NCBI GenBank assembly: GCA_964447925.1
Contig: CAYUUP010000086.1
Coordinates: forward strand, 1-6,578
Origin: CAYUUP01 sp964447925
GTDB taxonomy: Bacteria > Bacillota > Clostridia > Oscillospirales > Oscillospiraceae
Reading direction: 5' to 3'
Length of the DNA: 6,578 nt
Positions 5,993 through 6,578 of the stretch are shown in pieces; the stretch's first letter is position 1; each line of letters begins with the position of its first letter. The notes below the pieces were generated by a model, which did no database searches, was not told the origin of the DNA, and was given only the letters and a program-made list of their open reading frames with translations. A program made the position numbers and the translations under genes.

Positions 5993-6028
5993 GCCCTCTG
6001 AAGCAGAATCTACACTGCAGAAGGGGGC
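5993..6028 (+). other. Two-part hairpin over a possible ribosome binding site
   Basis: GCCCTCT (5993-5999) pairs with AGGGGGC (6022-6028; one G-U). A symmetric internal loop follows (GAA opposite AGA), and an inner stem GCAG/CTGC (6003-6006 and 6015-6018) closes an 8-base loop. The purine-only internal loop could stack as non-canonical G-A pairs. The 3' arm AGGGGG is the only ribosome-binding-like sequence before the ATGs at 6031 and 6036, so folding would hide it. There is no U-run, so it is not a standard terminator. Whether it is a regulator, the 3' end of the rfbA message or chance cannot be told from one sequence. Confidence 0.35.
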
Positions 6029-6035
6029 GAATGTT

Positions 6036-6119
6036 ATGCCAAGGCAGTACCAATACGCATCAGATTATCACTGCAAATCAAGGGAACAACGGATCAAGGG
6101 AAAATGCAAAAGAAGATAG
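6036..6119 (+). CDS. Possible very small basic peptide (doubtful)
   Basis: An ATG 8 bases after GGGGG (6023-6027) opens a 27-codon frame giving a peptide that begins MPRQYQYASDYHCK and ends in a lysine/arginine-rich tail. I recognise no family. A competing frame from the ATG at 6031 (to the TAA at 6159, 42 codons, asparagine-rich) lies too close to the binding site. Both frames are short enough to be chance, and there is no conserved neighbour to lend support. It is listed only because a ribosome-binding-like sequence and a hairpin precede it. Confidence 0.13.
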   Translation: MPRQYQYASDYHCKSREQRIKGKCKRR

Positions 6120-6178
6120 GAACAGGATTAGGATTAACGGGTGTTTTTCCAAAAATTAAATTTTATCAAAATTAGGGC

Positions 6179-6207
6179 TTGACTTTTCTATGTCAAATGA
6201 GTATAAT
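6179..6207 (+). promoter_or_regulatory. Housekeeping promoter of tRNA-Ser
   Basis: The -35 box TTGACT (6179-6184; five of six consensus bases) and a perfect -10 box TATAAT (6202-6207) have the ideal 17-base spacing. Transcription should begin near 6214, about 18 bases before the mature tRNA. The flanks TTAGGGC before the -35 and AACATCTGTTG after the -10 closely match those of the tRNA-Ala promoter at the left end of the window. Confidence 0.9.
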
Positions 6208-6231
6208 AACATCTGTTGTTTGCTTTGCCTT

Positions 6232-6322
6232 GGAGAAGTGTCCGAGAGGTCGAAGGAGCACGACTGGAAATCGTGTGTGCGTCAAAAGCGTACCAAGGGT
6301 TCGAATCCCTTCTTCTCCGCCA
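6232..6322 (+). tRNA. tRNA-Ser(GGA), complete, CCA encoded
   Basis: This is a class II tRNA of 91 bases. The acceptor GGAGAAG (6232-6238) pairs with CTTCTCC (6312-6318), followed by discriminator G and an encoded CCA. The anticodon stem CACGA/TCGTG encloses CTGGAAA, putting GGA at 34-36, which reads serine UCC and UCU codons. The long variable arm, diagnostic for serine, forms GTGCG/CGTAC, and the T-arm AAGGG/CCCTT carries TTCGAAT. It stands alone between its own promoter and terminator. tRNA-Ser 3' ends are common phage and genomic-island integration targets, but no second copy of its 3' end lies within the window. Confidence 0.97.
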
Positions 6323-6330
6323 GATGACGG

Positions 6331-6362
6331 AACCCAGAATCCATTACGGTTTCTGGGTTTTT
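6331..6362 (+). terminator. Intrinsic terminator after tRNA-Ser
   Basis: AACCCAGAA (6331-6339) pairs perfectly with TTCTGGGTT (6351-6359). A possible inner CC/GG pairing lies in the loop, and the stem runs straight into TTTTT (6358-6362) and a further T-rich stretch. It begins 8 bases after the CCA end, as expected for a single-tRNA transcription unit. Confidence 0.9.
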
Positions 6363-6578
6363 CCTTATTTATGCGGGTTCTGGGTGTGTCTTGCATGACG
6401 TCCAGTTGTCACATATGAGCGGGAAATAACCCATACGGCGGCGCAAAATGCTAACGGAAATGCTAACGCCCCCGGCACGAAATCAAAGTGCAGAGTTTGA
6501 TACAATTCAGCGATAACCTTGCCGCCTGAAAATCAAGGGGTGCAAATCCATTTTAGGGGGTACATTTCACAGGCGGGG
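6363..6578. other. Right-edge region without a convincing gene
   Basis: No frame of useful length with a ribosome binding site is seen on either strand. The plus-strand frame through the tandem repeat (stop TGA at 6499-6501) reads THTAAQNANGNANAPGTKSKCRV at its end, slightly like the tail of a tyrosine recombinase, but it is only about 30 residues long and lacks any catalytic motif. CCGCCTG (6522-6528) and CAGGCGG (6570-6576) form an inverted repeat around a 41-base spacer, whose two halves contain similar AGGGG-rich blocks. It may be the edge of a longer element that continues past the window. Confidence 0.4.
6446..6468 (+). repeat. Two tandem copies of an 11-base motif, 12-base period
   Basis: AAATGCTAACG occurs at 6446-6456 and again at 6458-6468, separated by one G. 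It lies about 125 bases downstream of the tRNA-Ser gene, outside any convincing coding region. Paired short direct repeats like this could be protein-binding sites, such as the arm sites of an integrase, or simple replication slippage. There is no further support in the window. Confidence 0.6.

Larger units (their letters stand above)
5932..6178 (+). other. Non-coding stretch between rfbA and the tRNA-Ser promoter
   Basis: This region of about 250 bases (about 300 up to the tRNA itself) shows no recognisable gene and no clear U-tailed terminator for rfbA. A GTG-started frame from 5934 has no proper ribosome binding site and no recognisable motif. The notable content is the hairpin at 5993-6028, followed by two very short overlapping frames starting at 6031 and 6036. 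From about 6110 the sequence turns AT-rich as it enters the tRNA promoter region. Confidence 0.5.

Noticed and set aside
6179..6418. Open frames on both strands across the tRNA-Ser gene
   Set aside because: They run through the promoter, tRNA and terminator, which fully explain the sequence.
6412..6501. Fragment of a tyrosine recombinase gene reading THTAAQNANGNAN near its end
   Set aside because: It is about 30 residues with no catalytic tyrosine or Arg-His-Arg context, and the sequence upstream in frame is the tRNA terminator region. The resemblance is too weak to annotate as a pseudogene.

Overview
The window looks like ordinary chromosome from a GC-rich, endospore-forming member of the Clostridia, most likely an Oscillospiraceae-type gut anaerobe. 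The evidence is HPr kinase/phosphorylase (a marker of Firmicutes-style carbon control), an intact dipicolinate synthase pair (dpsA-dpsB) that is specific to spore formers, and a tiny gene resembling the clostridial DUF6774 family. The genus is an inference; there is no 16S rRNA or other taxonomic marker here.

Layout, left to right. A tRNA-Ala(GGC) on the minus strand is cut by the left edge, with its own promoter behind it. Everything else reads rightward: a 71-aa DUF6774-like gene (225-440); an operon-like run of hprK (504-1454), a SLOG/YpsA-type gene translationally coupled to it (1454-1990), and a solute-binding lipoprotein gene 34 bases further on (2025-3320); then dpsA-dpsB (3485-4953, overlapping by ATGA) behind a candidate sporulation sigma-K-type promoter; then a glucose-1-phosphate thymidylyltransferase gene, rfbA (5047-5931), with a near-consensus housekeeping promoter starting 7 bases after the dpsB stop codon. 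A non-coding stretch of about 300 bases leads to a complete tRNA-Ser(GGA) (6232-6322) with a strong promoter and an intrinsic terminator. The last 216 bases hold no convincing gene, only a short tandem repeat and an inverted repeat.

How the genes relate. HprK phosphorylates HPr on serine to set carbon catabolite repression. The SLOG protein probably senses or processes a nucleotide-like ligand, and the lipoprotein probably captures an extracellular (sugar-like) ligand, so the first operon may link nutrient sensing to uptake, although no permease lies beside it. DpsA and DpsB make dipicolinic acid for the spore core. RfbA makes dTDP-glucose, the first step to dTDP-rhamnose for cell-surface or spore-coat glycans, and could receive some transcription from the sporulation genes because no terminator separates them.

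I found no convincing new biological system. The points most worth a second look are a near-identical promoter module in front of both tRNA genes, the sigma-K-like site before dpsA, a 10-N assembly gap inside dpsA whose length does not fit the family, a substituted residue next to the catalytic lysine of RfbA, and a hairpin after rfbA that could cover a ribosome binding site.
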